Source: Solirubrobacterales bacterium (lineage in GTDB: Bacteria > Actinomycetota > Thermoleophilia > Solirubrobacterales > 70-9). Taken from it: DNA of 64,000 nt. The position numbers and the translations under genes are program-made. This document shows positions 51,714 through 63,037 of this stretch, piece after piece. The notes below the pieces were generated by a model. That model was not told the DNA's origin. It worked only from the letters and a program-made list of their open reading frames with translations, and made no database searches. Every line of letters starts with the position of its first letter. Within the stretch, counting starts at the first letter, position 1. The stretch is taken from positions 1-64,000 of the forward strand of contig JAJNAZ010000008.1 in NCBI GenBank assembly GCA_021155855.1, written 5' to 3'.

Positions 51714-52657
51714 GCCGAGGGATCGAGCAGCAGCTTGCCCGCGGTGCGGCGTGCGGCGAGGTCCTCGTGCGCGCGCCGCGCCTCGGACAGCGGGTAGACC
51801 TCACCGACGATGACCTCGAGCTCGCCCGACGCGACCGCGCCCAGCAGGTCGGCGATCATCGCCGCGACCTCGTCGCGATGCGGGATCAGGTGCATGAGCC
51901 AGAACCCGATCACGGCGCGGGAGTGTCGCAGCAGGTGGCCGGTGTCGACCTCGTTCTGCTCACGCGAGGCGATCCCGAAGACGACGTGGCGCCCGAACGG
52001 CGCCAACGCCCGCAGGCAGGCCTCGAACGTCTCTCCGCCGGTCATCTCGAGCACCGCGTCGACCGGTCGGCCCTCGTTGGCCTCGAGAATCGCCTGCTTG
52101 AGCTCGGCCGCTCGCGAGTCGACAGTCGCATCGGCGCCGAGACGCGCCGCGAGCTCGCGCTTCTCGGGGCTCGACGCGAGCGCAATCACGCGCGCCCCGA
52201 GCCGTTTGGCGAGCTGCACAGCGAGCGTGCCGGTGCCTCCCGCCGCGGCCTGCACGACCACCGTCTCCTCCGGTTGCAGCCGAGCGCAGCGATGGACCAG
52301 GGCGTGCGCGGTCAGCCCCTGCAACAGCAGGGAGGCGGCCTGGTCGTCGGAGACCTGGTCGGACACCGGCACCAGCCAGCCCTCGGGTACGGCAACCTTC
52401 GAGGCGTAGCCGCCGCCGGCGAGGATCGCCGCTACCCGCCGCCCGTCCGCGGTGCGACCCGAGATCTCACCGCCGGGGATCATCGGCAGGGTCTGCTCGG
52501 CGAGGTAGTCGTTGCGGGTCGCGTGTGTGTCGGCGAAGTTGACCCCCGCCCGCGCGACCTCGACCACGACCTCGCCGTCGGCCGGCTCGGGGTCGGGAAC
52601 CTCGACGAGCTCCATCACCTCCGGCCCGCCGAACTGTTCGATTCGGATCGCTCTCAC
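51710..52657 (-). CDS. NADPH:quinone reductase-like MDR protein
   Basis: 315 residues from a GTG at 52657, chosen because RAIRIEQFGGPEVMELVEVP begins there and a divergent kinase starts 31 bases upstream. Medium-chain dehydrogenase fold without zinc ligands; NADPH-binding VVVQAAAGGTGTLAVQLAKR is the quinone oxidoreductase type (AAGGTG). ANGAVVGF-type landmarks are replaced by VIGFWLMHLIPHRDE. Likely reduces quinones or enones. Translationally coupled to the helicase. Confidence 0.88.
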   Translation of the reverse strand: MRAIRIEQFGGPEVMELVEVPDPEPADGEVVVEVARAGVNFADTHATRNDYLAEQTLPMIPGGEISGRTADGRRVAAILAGGGYASKVAVPEGWLVPVSDQVSDDQAASLLLQGLTAHALVHRCARLQPEETVVVQAAAGGTGTLAVQLAKRLGARVIALASSPEKRELAARLGADATVDSRAAELKQAILEANEGRPVDAVLEMTGGETFEACLRALAPFGRHVVFGIASREQNEVDTGHLLRHSRAVIGFWLMHLIPHRDEVAAMIADLLGAVASGELEVIVGEVYPLSEARRAHEDLAARRTAGKLLLDPSA

Positions 52658-52687
52658 GGGGCTTGAGTCTGTCAGGATGCCGCAGCC

Positions 52688-53665
<978 letters not shown>

Positions 53666-54045
53666 ACCGCAAGGGCGTGAGCCCGGCCGCTGTGGTCCTG
53701 GTCGCGGACGCGGTCGACCGCCTGTTGCGCGGGTGTCCGGCGGTGTACCACCACACCGGGGCGCCGACGACTCACCCGGGCCGGCACCGAGACCTCGACC
53801 ATCCGACTCGCCGGCGGTCGCACTCCCCAGAGGGCCGCCGCGTTCTCGTGACTGAGGACGGCCCGGTCGCCGCAGCTCAACACCGCCGCCATCCGGTACG
53901 CGTGGCCAGTCAGCTCGGGCCGGCCGACCGCATAGACGCCTCGCGAGATCGGACTGAAGGCTTCCGCGAACGGGATTCGCCCCCGACGTGGCTGGCTCCG
54001 GTTGGGCGAGGTGCGATTGCTGCGAGAATGGGTACGACGACGCAT
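53666..54045 (-). pseudogene. AbiEi/DUF559-like remnant
   Basis: On the minus strand RGVYAVGRPELTGHAYRMAA, VLSHENAAALWGVRPP and VEVSVPARVSRRRPGVVVHRR match the middle of the type IV TA AbiEi-like / DUF559 antitoxin-related family common in actinobacteria. The N-terminal helix-turn-helix part is poorly kept, and after about residue 105 the frame changes to GLTPLRFTHAQVQ, which resembles the family's C-terminus. So it has an internal deletion and frame change. It overlaps the PfkB stop and fills the gap to citrate synthase. Confidence 0.55.
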
Positions 54046-54065
54046 ACCGACCGCGAGGAGAGGTG

Positions 54066-55465
<1,400 letters not shown>

Positions 55466-55469
<4 letters not shown>

Positions 55470-55816
55470 GTGCGCTGAGCTTCAGGCTCACGATCCGCAG
55501 CGGTTCGTCGGTGCGCCGCGAACGCTTCGAGCACCTCGACGAGGCCGTGGCCGCGATGCGCGCGGCGGCCGATGAGGTCAGCGGCGCCGGCCCGCTGGGC
55601 GCGGTGAGGATCATCCGCGAGTACGAGCCCGGCGAGCGCGTCGCCGCCCGGCTCGAGATCTCGACCGGCGGTCCCCTGCGCGGCGGCCGCGACGCCGGCC
55701 TCGACGTCATGGGCGACGGCCGGCTGGTTCCCTACACCGGCGCCAGTCGCCGGCGCAGCCTCGAGCTCGAAGCCGGCGAGTCTCCGTTCGACGCGGTCAG
55801 GCGCGCACTCGCGTGA
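55466..55816 (+). CDS. small hypothetical protein coupled to citrate synthase
   Basis: About 102-116 residues. The conserved frame FRLTIRSGSSVRRERFEHLD begins before the first usual start; candidates are CTG 55466 overlapping the citrate synthase stop, or GTG 55511. It has beta-hairpin-like alternation and a Gly-rich loop (GGPLRGGRDAGLDVMGDGRL). I do not recognise a family. Its TGA overlaps the following GTG (GTGA), so the pair are translated together after citrate synthase. Confidence 0.6.
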
Positions 55817-56136
55817 GCCCCGACGCCGGCGAGATTCCCAAAGGCAGCTACGCCGCCGGGCGCCGGGTGCGCCTCCCGCGCGGCGCCGAGCCGCCGATCC
55901 GCGTGCACGTTAACGGGGTCGAGCAGCGCGAGGGCCGTGACTACGAGATCCGCGGCGGCGAGATCGTCTTCGCCCGCCCGATCGTCAAGGAGACTGTGAC
56001 CAAGGGGCGCTGGATGGCGATGTATCTGGGCCTCTTCGGGACCTACCGCAAGCATGAGGCCGTCGACGTCGAGTACCGCCTCGGCGGCAAGACGCAGCTG
56101 GCCGCCGATGTCGAGGTCATTCCCGACCCGAGCTAA
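55813..56136 (+). CDS. small hypothetical protein
   Basis: 107 residues, GTG overlapping the previous stop. Beta-rich: VHVNGVEQREGRDYEIRGGE, IVKETVTKGRWMAMYLGLFG, YRLGGKTQLAADVEV. The DYEIRGGEIVF phrase looks like a tail- or adhesin-associated small beta domain, but no homology is claimed. Third gene of the citrate synthase transcript. Confidence 0.65.
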   Translation: MSPDAGEIPKGSYAAGRRVRLPRGAEPPIRVHVNGVEQREGRDYEIRGGEIVFARPIVKETVTKGRWMAMYLGLFGTYRKHEAVDVEYRLGGKTQLAADVEVIPDPS

Positions 56137-56152
56137 CTGTGGGTCCCCAGGG

Positions 56153-56962
56153 CTAGCGCGCCAGATCGCTCTCCGCGGCGACCTGGTCCTCGAGCCCGCT
56201 GACCCGCTCGATCTTCGTCCCGGTCCGCGCGCGCTCACGGATCTCGAGCCGGCGCGAGAGCCGCGACAGAGCGAGGTTGACGAACACGAACAGAAGGCCC
56301 ACGACGATGTAGACCTGGAGCACAGGAGCCGGGACGTCGCCGAAGAAGCCGGCCGAGCTGGTGACATTGCCGGCGCGCCCGATGACCTCCTGGATCGCGA
56401 TGATGCTGACCAGCGTCGTGTCCTTGTTCAGCGTGATCAGCTGCGAGACCGTCGCCGGCACCATCCTTCGCAGCCCCTGGGGCAGGATCACGAACCGCAT
56501 CTGCTGGACGTAGGTGAGGCCCAGCGAGGCGGCCGCCTCGCGCTGGCCGCGATCGAGGGAGAGGATGCCGGAGCGCATGATCTCGCAGAGAACGGCGGAG
56601 TTGTAGAGGACGAGCCCGAGCAGCGCCCCGAGGACGAGCTCGTCCTGCAGCGCTTCGGGGAAGAAACCGGGGACCGCGTCGGCGTAGGCCTGGCGCCACG
56701 AGGTCGGGACGGCGAGCGCGAGATAGAGGATGATCAGGATCAGCGGCAGGTTGCGCCAGACGTCGACCCAGACTCCCGCCGGGAAGCTGATCCACCGCCG
56801 CTTTGAGATCCTCATCAACGCCAGCAGGAGACCGAGGATGAGCGAGAACACGATCCCGATCAGGGCGATCTCGAGGTTGACGAGAAAGCCTTCGAGGATG
56901 AAGCGGAAGTTGTTGCCCGTCCACAGCCACTCCCAGTTCGACGAATCGATCAGGTAGTCCAT
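56153..56962 (-). CDS. amino-acid ABC transporter permease 2 (HisM type)
   Basis: 269 residues, about five helices with the BPD inner-membrane component motif EAAASLGLTYVQQMRFVILP (EAA loop) that contacts the ATPase. The GNNFRFILEGFLVNLEIALI start is typical of the polar amino-acid (glutamate/glutamine) class, and the C-terminal 40 residues form a cytoplasmic tail of charged residues. It pairs with the permease just upstream on the same strand. Confidence 0.9.
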   Translation of the reverse strand: MDYLIDSSNWEWLWTGNNFRFILEGFLVNLEIALIGIVFSLILGLLLALMRISKRRWISFPAGVWVDVWRNLPLILIILYLALAVPTSWRQAYADAVPGFFPEALQDELVLGALLGLVLYNSAVLCEIMRSGILSLDRGQREAAASLGLTYVQQMRFVILPQGLRRMVPATVSQLITLNKDTTLVSIIAIQEVIGRAGNVTSSAGFFGDVPAPVLQVYIVVGLLFVFVNLALSRLSRRLEIRERARTGTKIERVSGLEDQVAAESDLAR

Positions 56963-56972
56963 CGCCGTCCCC

Positions 56973-57635
56973 TCATCGCCTGATCGCGTAGCGATGCTCG
57001 AGGTAGCGGAAGGCCAGCGTCGCCGTCAAAGTCAGGATCAGGTAGCCGACCGCCGCCCAGAAGAACACCTCGTTGGTCTGGAACGTGTCCGCCTGGACCT
57101 CTCGGGTCTGCTTGAGCAGGTCAGGGAGCGCGACCAGCGAGCCGCCGACGATCGCCGAGTTCTTGATCATCGCGATCACGAGGCTGCCGAGCGCCGGGAT
57201 CACCGTCCGGAACGCTTGCGGGAGAATGATCCGCCGCATCGTCCGCGGATAGCTGAGCCCGAGTGAGAGCGCCGCCTCGATCTGCCCCCTGCCGACGGCG
57301 AACACCCCGGACCGCAGCGCCTCGGCGATGTAGGCGGCGGTGTAGAGGCCAAGGCAGGCGGTGCCCGCGACCCACTGCGAGACCGGCACCCCGGCCCGCG
57401 GGAGCCCGGAGAAGGCGATGATCAGCAGCACGAGCAGCGGGACGTTGCGGAACGTCTCGACGTAGATCCCACCGATCCGGTTGAGCCAGCGAACCGGCGC
57501 CACGCGTAACGCCGCGATCAGGATGCCCACGGCCATCGCGATCACGAACGAGATCGCGACCAGCCGGAAGGTGACCCAGAGGCCAGAGCTGAACTCCGGG
57601 AGGTGCTCGGAGAGCACCTCCCAAAGCTCGCTCAC
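56973..57635 (-). CDS. amino-acid ABC transporter permease 1
   Basis: 220 residues, GTG start. Opening SSGLWVTFRLVAISFVIAMA and the EAA motif EAALSLGLSYPRTMRRIILP identify a HisQ/HisM-like polar amino-acid permease; five helices. It forms a heterodimer with the downstream permease, 10 bases away. Confidence 0.9.
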   Translation of the reverse strand: MSELWEVLSEHLPEFSSGLWVTFRLVAISFVIAMAVGILIAALRVAPVRWLNRIGGIYVETFRNVPLLVLLIIAFSGLPRAGVPVSQWVAGTACLGLYTAAYIAEALRSGVFAVGRGQIEAALSLGLSYPRTMRRIILPQAFRTVIPALGSLVIAMIKNSAIVGGSLVALPDLLKQTREVQADTFQTNEVFFWAAVGYLILTLTATLAFRYLEHRYAIRR

Positions 57636-57670
57636 TCTCCTGTCCTCGTCTCAGTGACCGCCGACCCCCA

Positions 57671-58579
57671 CTACTCGAGCGGGAACAGCTTCAGCGCCTC
57701 CTTCAGGGTGATATCGGGCGGACCCTGCTGCTGGTCCTCGGGGATGTACTGGCCGACCCACTCGTCGTAGGTCTCCTGCCAGGCGCCGCTGTCGATGAAC
57801 TCGGTGATCGAGTCGTCGACGAACTGCTTGAACTCCGTGTCGCCCTCCGGGATCCCGGCCCCGTACGGTTCGGTGGTGTAGTCGAGCCCGAGGAGCTCGA
57901 GCGTGTCGTCCTGGATCACCATTCCGGTCAGGATCACGTTGTCGGTCGAGACCGCGTCGACCTGGCCCGTCTGGACCTGGTCGAAGCACTCGGAGTAGAG
58001 GTCGACCAGCCGCAGCTCGGCGTCCGGCGCCTCCTTCTTGATCGTGTCCTGATAGGTGGAGCCGAGGGCGGTGCACACGGTGTTGCCGTTCAGGTCGTCC
58101 AGCGACTGGATGTCCGAGTCCCCGGGCACCAGGACATCGCCGTTGGCGACGTAGTAGGGCTCCGAGAAATCGATCTCCAGATCGCGCTCCTCGGTGATCG
58201 TCATCGTCGACAGGATCAGATCGATCGTGCCGTCGACCAGCAGCGGAATCCGGTTGTCCGTAGTCGCCTCGCGGAAGGTCGCCTCGACCCCGAGACGCTC
58301 GGCGATGTAGTTGCCCAGGTCGACGTCGAAGCCCTCGACCTCGCCGGTGTCCGGATTGTTGAGCCCGAACGGCGGCACATCGTACTTGACCCCGATCGTG
58401 ATCTCGCCCGCCTCCTGGAGCTCGCCCATGGTCGTGCTGGCGGGGAACTGCTCGACCTCGGCGGCCGGCTCTTCGCCGTCGCCCTCATCCTCGTCGTCGT
58501 CGCCGCAGGCGACCAGGGTCAGCGCGGCAAGCACCAGCATCGCGATCGCGAGCAGGTGCCATCTGCGTCCTCTGTCCAT
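57671..58579 (-). CDS. glutamate/polar amino-acid-binding lipoprotein
   Basis: 302 residues. Lipobox TLVAC, with Cys25 the lipidated residue. The mature part is an SBP3 (GluB/GlnH) domain: GEITIGVKYDVPPFGLNNPD, GEVEGFDVDLGNYIAERLGV, GTIDLILSTMTITEERDLEI and QTGQVDAVSTDNVILTG, with Arg/Asp/Asp contacts typical of amino-acid ligands. It delivers substrate to the two permeases. An acidic linker follows the lipid anchor. Confidence 0.92.
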   Translation of the reverse strand: MDRGRRWHLLAIAMLVLAALTLVACGDDDEDEGDGEEPAAEVEQFPASTTMGELQEAGEITIGVKYDVPPFGLNNPDTGEVEGFDVDLGNYIAERLGVEATFREATTDNRIPLLVDGTIDLILSTMTITEERDLEIDFSEPYYVANGDVLVPGDSDIQSLDDLNGNTVCTALGSTYQDTIKKEAPDAELRLVDLYSECFDQVQTGQVDAVSTDNVILTGMVIQDDTLELLGLDYTTEPYGAGIPEGDTEFKQFVDDSITEFIDSGAWQETYDEWVGQYIPEDQQQGPPDITLKEALKLFPLE

Positions 58580-58610
58580 GTCCGTTGCCTCTCTCTCCCC
58601 CCGCTTTTCC

Positions 58611-59486
58611 TCAGTGATGAATGATCTTGTCGACGAACTCCTTCGCTCGGTCGCTCCGGGTCTGGTTGAAGAACTCGTCCGGGGTGCCCTGCTCGACGAT
58701 CCGGCCTTCGTCGATGAACACGATGCGGTCGCAGACCTCGCGCGCGAAGCCCATCTCGTGCGTGACCACGATCATCGTCATCCCCTCCCGGGCCAGATCG
58801 CGCATCACGTCGAGGACCTCGCGAATCATCTCCGGGTCGAGCGCCGAGGTCGGCTCGTCGAAGAGCATCAGCTTCGGCTCGACCGCCAGCGCCCGCGCGA
58901 TCGCGACCCGCTGCTGCTGGCCTCCGGAGAGATCGGCCGGGGAGTCGTCGGCCTTCTCGGGGATTCCAACCCGCTCCAGCAAACGGAGCGCACGCCGGCG
59001 GCCCTCATCCTTCGACGCGTGCTCGACCTCGAGCGGCGCCAGGGTGATGTTCTCGAGCACGGTCATGTGCGGAAACAGGTTGAACTGCTGAAAGACCATC
59101 CCGATCTCGGCGCGGATGCCGTAGATCTCGCGTCCGGTCGAATGCACCGCCCTGCCGTCGAAGCGAATCGTCCCCTCGTCGATCGCCTCGAGCCCGTTGA
59201 TGCAGCGCAGCATCGTCGACTTGCCCGAGCCCGACGGGCCGGCCACCACGACCGCGGAACCGCGGTCGATCTCGAGATCGATGCGGTCGAGGACCAGGTT
59301 GTCGCCGAAGCTCTTGCTCACCTCGGCGAGGGTCACCAGGTGGGTGCCCGCGCTCGCTGTCGCCGCGCCCCCAGGGGCTGCGGGCTGCCGAGCAGGCTCG
59401 GCGGCACTCGGTGAAAGCTCATCCACCTCGTCAGGGCCGTACCCCGAAGCGGTCGGCTGCGAAACTTGTCGTCGTGAGCGATCCAT
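58611..59486 (-). CDS. glnQ: amino-acid ABC transporter ATP-binding protein (GlnQ/GluA)
   Basis: 291 residues as called from the ATG at 59486; the ABC domain begins at about residue 50 (LVTLAEVSKSFGDNLVLDRI), so the actual start may be an internal GTG. Walker A GPSGSGKST, Q-loop MVFQQFNLFPHMTVLEN, signature LSGGQQQRVAIARAL, Walker B LMLFDEPTSALDPE, H-loop VVTHEM. First gene of the importer operon. Its called start is two bases from the divergent GFA start at 59489, leaving no room for promoters. Confidence 0.9.
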   Translation of the reverse strand: MDRSRRQVSQPTASGYGPDEVDELSPSAAEPARQPAAPGGAATASAGTHLVTLAEVSKSFGDNLVLDRIDLEIDRGSAVVVAGPSGSGKSTMLRCINGLEAIDEGTIRFDGRAVHSTGREIYGIRAEIGMVFQQFNLFPHMTVLENITLAPLEVEHASKDEGRRRALRLLERVGIPEKADDSPADLSGGQQQRVAIARALAVEPKLMLFDEPTSALDPEMIREVLDVMRDLAREGMTMIVVTHEMGFAREVCDRIVFIDEGRIVEQGTPDEFFNQTRSDRAKEFVDKIIHH

Positions 59487-59488
59487 CG

Positions 59489-59893
59489 ATGACCGGGGGC
59501 TGTTTGTGCGGCGGCGTCCGATTCGAGCTCACCGAGCCGGCCCCCGGCGCGGGCTACTGTCACTGCACGCGCTGTCAGCGGCGCACCGGGACCGCCGCGT
59601 CGGCGCAGGCGCGGATCGACGGCCGCACCTTCAAGCTGCTCCGGGGCGAGGGCCTGGTCAAGGCCTGGCGGCACCCCGACGGCGGGTTCGAGAAGTGCTT
59701 CTGCGGCGAGTGCGGCGCCCACCTGTTCAGCCGCGACCCCGACGACCCGACCCAGATGAGCATTCGCATGGGGGCCTTCGACGGCGACCCGGGAGTGCGG
59801 CCGCGCTGGCGGACCTACGTCGCCTACGCGGCACCGTGGGAGCCGGTCCCCGACGACGGACTCGAGCGCTTCGACGAGGGCAAGGCGCGCTGA
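59489..59893 (+). CDS. GFA-family zinc protein
   Basis: 134 residues from the ATG at 59489; a GTG at 59474 would overlap the divergent ATPase. Zinc-binding Cys motifs of the glutathione-dependent formaldehyde-activating family: GGCLCGGVRFE, GYCHCTRCQRRTG and KCFCGECGAHLFSRDPD. Stand-alone GFA proteins are widespread; formaldehyde activation is shown only for some, so the substrate is open. Confidence 0.88.
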   Translation: MTGGCLCGGVRFELTEPAPGAGYCHCTRCQRRTGTAASAQARIDGRTFKLLRGEGLVKAWRHPDGGFEKCFCGECGAHLFSRDPDDPTQMSIRMGAFDGDPGVRPRWRTYVAYAAPWEPVPDDGLERFDEGKAR

Positions 59894-59926
59894 GCGCCGA
59901 CGGCGCAGCCAACCGCAACCGGGATG

Positions 59927-60946
59927 TCAGGCCGGCGTCGCCGCTGGCTCGCCGAGCCCGGCGAGGTCGGCGACTCGCTCGCGGTGCTGTCGGGCTGAGC
60001 CGAGCATCCGGGCGCCGACGCGGGCGCGCTTGAGCAGGAAGTGGACGTCGTGCTCCCAGGTGAACCCGATCCCGCCGAGGGTCTGGATCGCGTTGTGGGT
60101 CACCGAGCCCGCGGCGTCGGAGGCGCGAGCCTTGGCCATCGAGGCGGCGAGCGGCAACGATTCGGGCTTCGCGTCGGCACACCAGGCCGCGTAGTAGGTC
60201 AGCGAGCGGGCCTCCTCGACGTCCCAGAGCATGTCGGCGAGCCGGTGGGAAACCGCCTGGTAGGAGCCGATCGGGCGACCGAACTGCTCGCGCTCCTTCG
60301 CGTACTCGACGCCGATGTCGAGCGCCCGCTGCCCGACGCCGACCAGCTCGGCGGCGAGCGCGACCATCCCGGTGTCGACCGCGGCGCTGACATCGCCCGG
60401 GAGCGAATCGCCGTCATCGGCCGAAACACGAAAGTAGGCCCGCGTGGTGTCGATCAGGCCGACGCGCTCGATCTCTGCCGCCCCGGGCTCGACGAGACGC
60501 GCCCCCTCGCCCTCGGCCAGGACCAGGATCGACGCCCCCTCCGCCGCCCCGACGATCGCGCCGTCGTCGTCGGTGAGCTCGGCCGCGCCGCGACCCTCGC
60601 CCGAGGCAATGCCCGGCAGCCAGCGGCGCCTCTGCTCGTCCGAGCCCGCGACCTCGATCACCGCCCCCGCATAGGCGTTGGAGATCATCGGTGAGGGGGC
60701 GCAGGCATAGCCGAGCTCCTCCTGCACGATCACAAGCTCGACCACGCCGAGGCCTTGGCCGCCGTACTCCTCGGAGATCGCGATCCCGGGCCAGCCGAGC
60801 TCGCTCATCTCCTGCCAAGTGCCCTCGTCGTAGGGAGTCTCGGACTCCGCCAGCTCACGGACCTTCTCGGGTTTGAAGCGGTCGGCGACGAACTCACGGG
60901 CGGTGGACTTGATCTCGTGCTGCTCGTCGTTGAAGCCGAAGTCCAT
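59927..60946 (-). CDS. acyl-CoA dehydrogenase, small subunit type
   Basis: 339 residues. ACAD fold: REFVADRFKPEKVRELAESE, GIAISEEYGGQGLGVVELVI, FGRPIGSYQAVSHRLADMLW and NAIQTLGGIGFTWEHDVHF with the QxxGGIGFxxEH FAD loop. It is short and lacks a clear catalytic Glu in the usual place, as in the non-catalytic beta chains of FadE heterotetramers that oxidise sterol or bile-acid side chains. 8 bases downstream of its probable partner. Confidence 0.85.
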   Translation of the reverse strand: MDFGFNDEQHEIKSTAREFVADRFKPEKVRELAESETPYDEGTWQEMSELGWPGIAISEEYGGQGLGVVELVIVQEELGYACAPSPMISNAYAGAVIEVAGSDEQRRRWLPGIASGEGRGAAELTDDDGAIVGAAEGASILVLAEGEGARLVEPGAAEIERVGLIDTTRAYFRVSADDGDSLPGDVSAAVDTGMVALAAELVGVGQRALDIGVEYAKEREQFGRPIGSYQAVSHRLADMLWDVEEARSLTYYAAWCADAKPESLPLAASMAKARASDAAGSVTHNAIQTLGGIGFTWEHDVHFLLKRARVGARMLGSARQHRERVADLAGLGEPAATPA

Positions 60947-60954
60947 TCGTCTCC

Positions 60955-62094
60955 CTACCTGAGCTTCGGCAGCCCGAGCACCCGCTCGGCGACGATGTTG
61001 CGGAGCACGTCACTGGTTCCGCCCTCGATCGAGTTCGCCCGCGAGCGCAGGAACCGATACGCCCAGAGCGAGTCCCGGCGCAGGACCTCCATCCCGCCGA
61101 CCTCCAGCGCCAGCTCGCACAAAGCCTGGTTCGCGGACGACCACTGCAGCTTCGCGATCGAGCCCTCGGGCCCCGGGGTGCCGACCTTCATCGTCGCCGT
61201 CAGCGAACGCATCGCGCCCAGCCGCAGGCCCTCGATCCCGATCTTCAGCCGCGCGATCTTGTCGCGGACGATCGGATCGTCGGCCAGGTCGCGCTCGCGG
61301 GCCAACTCGACCAGCTCGTCGAGTGCGTTCGCGAGCCCGAGCGCTGCCGACGCGCCGAGCCCGGCGCGCTCGTTCATCAGCGTTGTGATCGCGACCATCC
61401 AGCCGTTGCCGACGCCGCCGACCACGTTTTCGTCGGCCACGTGGGCGCCCTCGATGAAGAGCTCGTTGAACTCGGCCTCGCCGGTGATCTGGCGCAGCGG
61501 TCGGACCTCGACCTCGTCCTGCTCCATGTCCATGAGGAAGTAGGTGAGCCCCTTGTGCTTGGGGACGTCGGGGTCGGTGCGGGCGACCAGCATGCACCAC
61601 TTCGCCTCGTGCGCAAACGTCGTCCACACCTTCTGGCCGGTGATCCGCCAGCCGCCGTTGTCGGCCACCGCCTTGGTCCTCAGCGATGCGAGATCGGAGC
61701 CCGACTCGGGCTCGGAGAACCCCTGGCACCAGATCTCCTCGGCCGAGAGGATCGGCTCGAGGAAGCGCTCCTTCTGCTCGGTGGTGCCGTGGGCGATCAC
61801 CACCGGCCCTCCCATCACCAACCCGAGCACGTTCGCGGGACGCGGCGCCCTCGCCCGCGCCAGCTCCTCGCCGAAGATCGACTGCTCGATCAGGGTGGCG
61901 CCCCGGCCCCCGTACTCCCTCGGCCACGAGATCCCGGCCCAGCCCGCGGCGTGGAGCTGGCGCTGCCACTCGCGCTCGAACTCGAACTGGACCTGGTCAC
62001 CACCGCTCGGGGCCGGGCCCGGATGGTTGTCCTTGAGCCAGGCCCGAACCTCGTCGCGAAACGCCTGCTCGTCGGCGGTCAGGGTCAGGTCCAT
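60955..62094 (-). CDS. acyl-CoA dehydrogenase, large subunit type
   Basis: 379 residues from MDLTLTADEQAFRDEVRAWL; the longer frame upstream is a shadow. GFSEPESGSDLASLRTKAVA, GQKVWTTFAHEAKWCMLVAR and SIEGGTSDVLRNIVAERVLG are the flavin and catalytic-end motifs. Heteromeric ACAD pairs of this type (FadE26/27-like) act on bulky CoA esters such as sterol side chains. Substrate not proven here. Confidence 0.88.
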   Translation of the reverse strand: MDLTLTADEQAFRDEVRAWLKDNHPGPAPSGGDQVQFEFEREWQRQLHAAGWAGISWPREYGGRGATLIEQSIFGEELARARAPRPANVLGLVMGGPVVIAHGTTEQKERFLEPILSAEEIWCQGFSEPESGSDLASLRTKAVADNGGWRITGQKVWTTFAHEAKWCMLVARTDPDVPKHKGLTYFLMDMEQDEVEVRPLRQITGEAEFNELFIEGAHVADENVVGGVGNGWMVAITTLMNERAGLGASAALGLANALDELVELARERDLADDPIVRDKIARLKIGIEGLRLGAMRSLTATMKVGTPGPEGSIAKLQWSSANQALCELALEVGGMEVLRRDSLWAYRFLRSRANSIEGGTSDVLRNIVAERVLGLPKLR

Positions 62095-62136
62095 CGGGAG
62101 CCAAACCCTATCTCGCCGGACGAATATGGTCACCCC

Positions 62137-63037
62137 GTGATCCCGGAACGCTTCGAGCTCACCGCCGCCGACGGCCGCCCCCTCGAGGCCCTCGTCGCCG
62201 GACCCGACGACGGCACCCTGTTGGTGGAGCATCACGGTACGCCCGGATCGGCGCATGGGTTCTGGCCGCCTCACCTCGAGCAGGCGTCGGCGCGGGGCCT
62301 GCGGATGGCCGCATATTCGCGGCCCGGGTCGGCGGGCTCGGCCCGCGACGAGGGCCGCAGCGTCGGCAGCTGTGCCGCCGACGCGGCCGCGCTCGCCGAC
62401 GCGCTCGGCGCCGACCGGTTCCTCAGCATCGGCGGCTCCGGGGGCGGTCCGCACGCGCTCGCCTGCGCGGCGCTGCAACCGGATCGCGTGCTCGCCGCGG
62501 CGACCATCGCCGGCGTTGGACCGGCGCACGCCGAGGACCTCGACTGGCTCGACGGGATGGGGGCCGAGAACCTGGAGGAGTTCGCCGCCGCGCGGGCCGG
62601 TCCCCAGGAGCTCGGAGCCTTTCATCTCGAACTGGGGGCCGCAGCTGCGCGAGATCACCGGCCCGCAGGTGCTCGACTCGCTCGGCGACCTCGTCTCGGC
62701 GCCCGATGCCGCGGTGCTGAGCGGCGAGTACGCCGACTTCGCCGCGGCCGGCATCCGCCACTCGCTCAGTGCCGGGATCTGGGGTTGGTTCGACGATGAC
62801 CTGGCGATCCTCGGCGACTGGGGCTTCGACCCAAGCGCGATCGAGGTCCCGGTGAGCGTCTGGCACGGACGCGAGGACCGTTTCGTTCCCGCGGCTCACG
62901 GTGAGTGGCTCGCGGCGCAGGTCGGCGGCGCGCGGGGGCACCTGCTCGACGACCACGGCCATCTCTCGCTGGCACTCGCCCACTTCGGCGCGATCCTGGA
63001 CGAGCTCCTCGATGCCGCCGGTCAGTCGAACACGTAG
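62137..63037 (+). pseudogene. alpha/beta hydrolase (frameshift in a G run)
   Basis: GTG start 42 bases from the divergent dehydrogenase. Alpha/beta-hydrolase fold: VEHHGTPGSAHGFWPPHLEQ (oxyanion region), nucleophile Ser in SIGGSGGGPHALACAA, acid Asp in VWHGREDRFVPAAHG, His in LDDHGHLSL. Near 62634-62638 a G run has one extra base; without it the frame reads ELGPQLREITGPQV and continues to TAG at 63037, about 300 residues. Otherwise intact, so an indel error is plausible. Confidence 0.8.
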
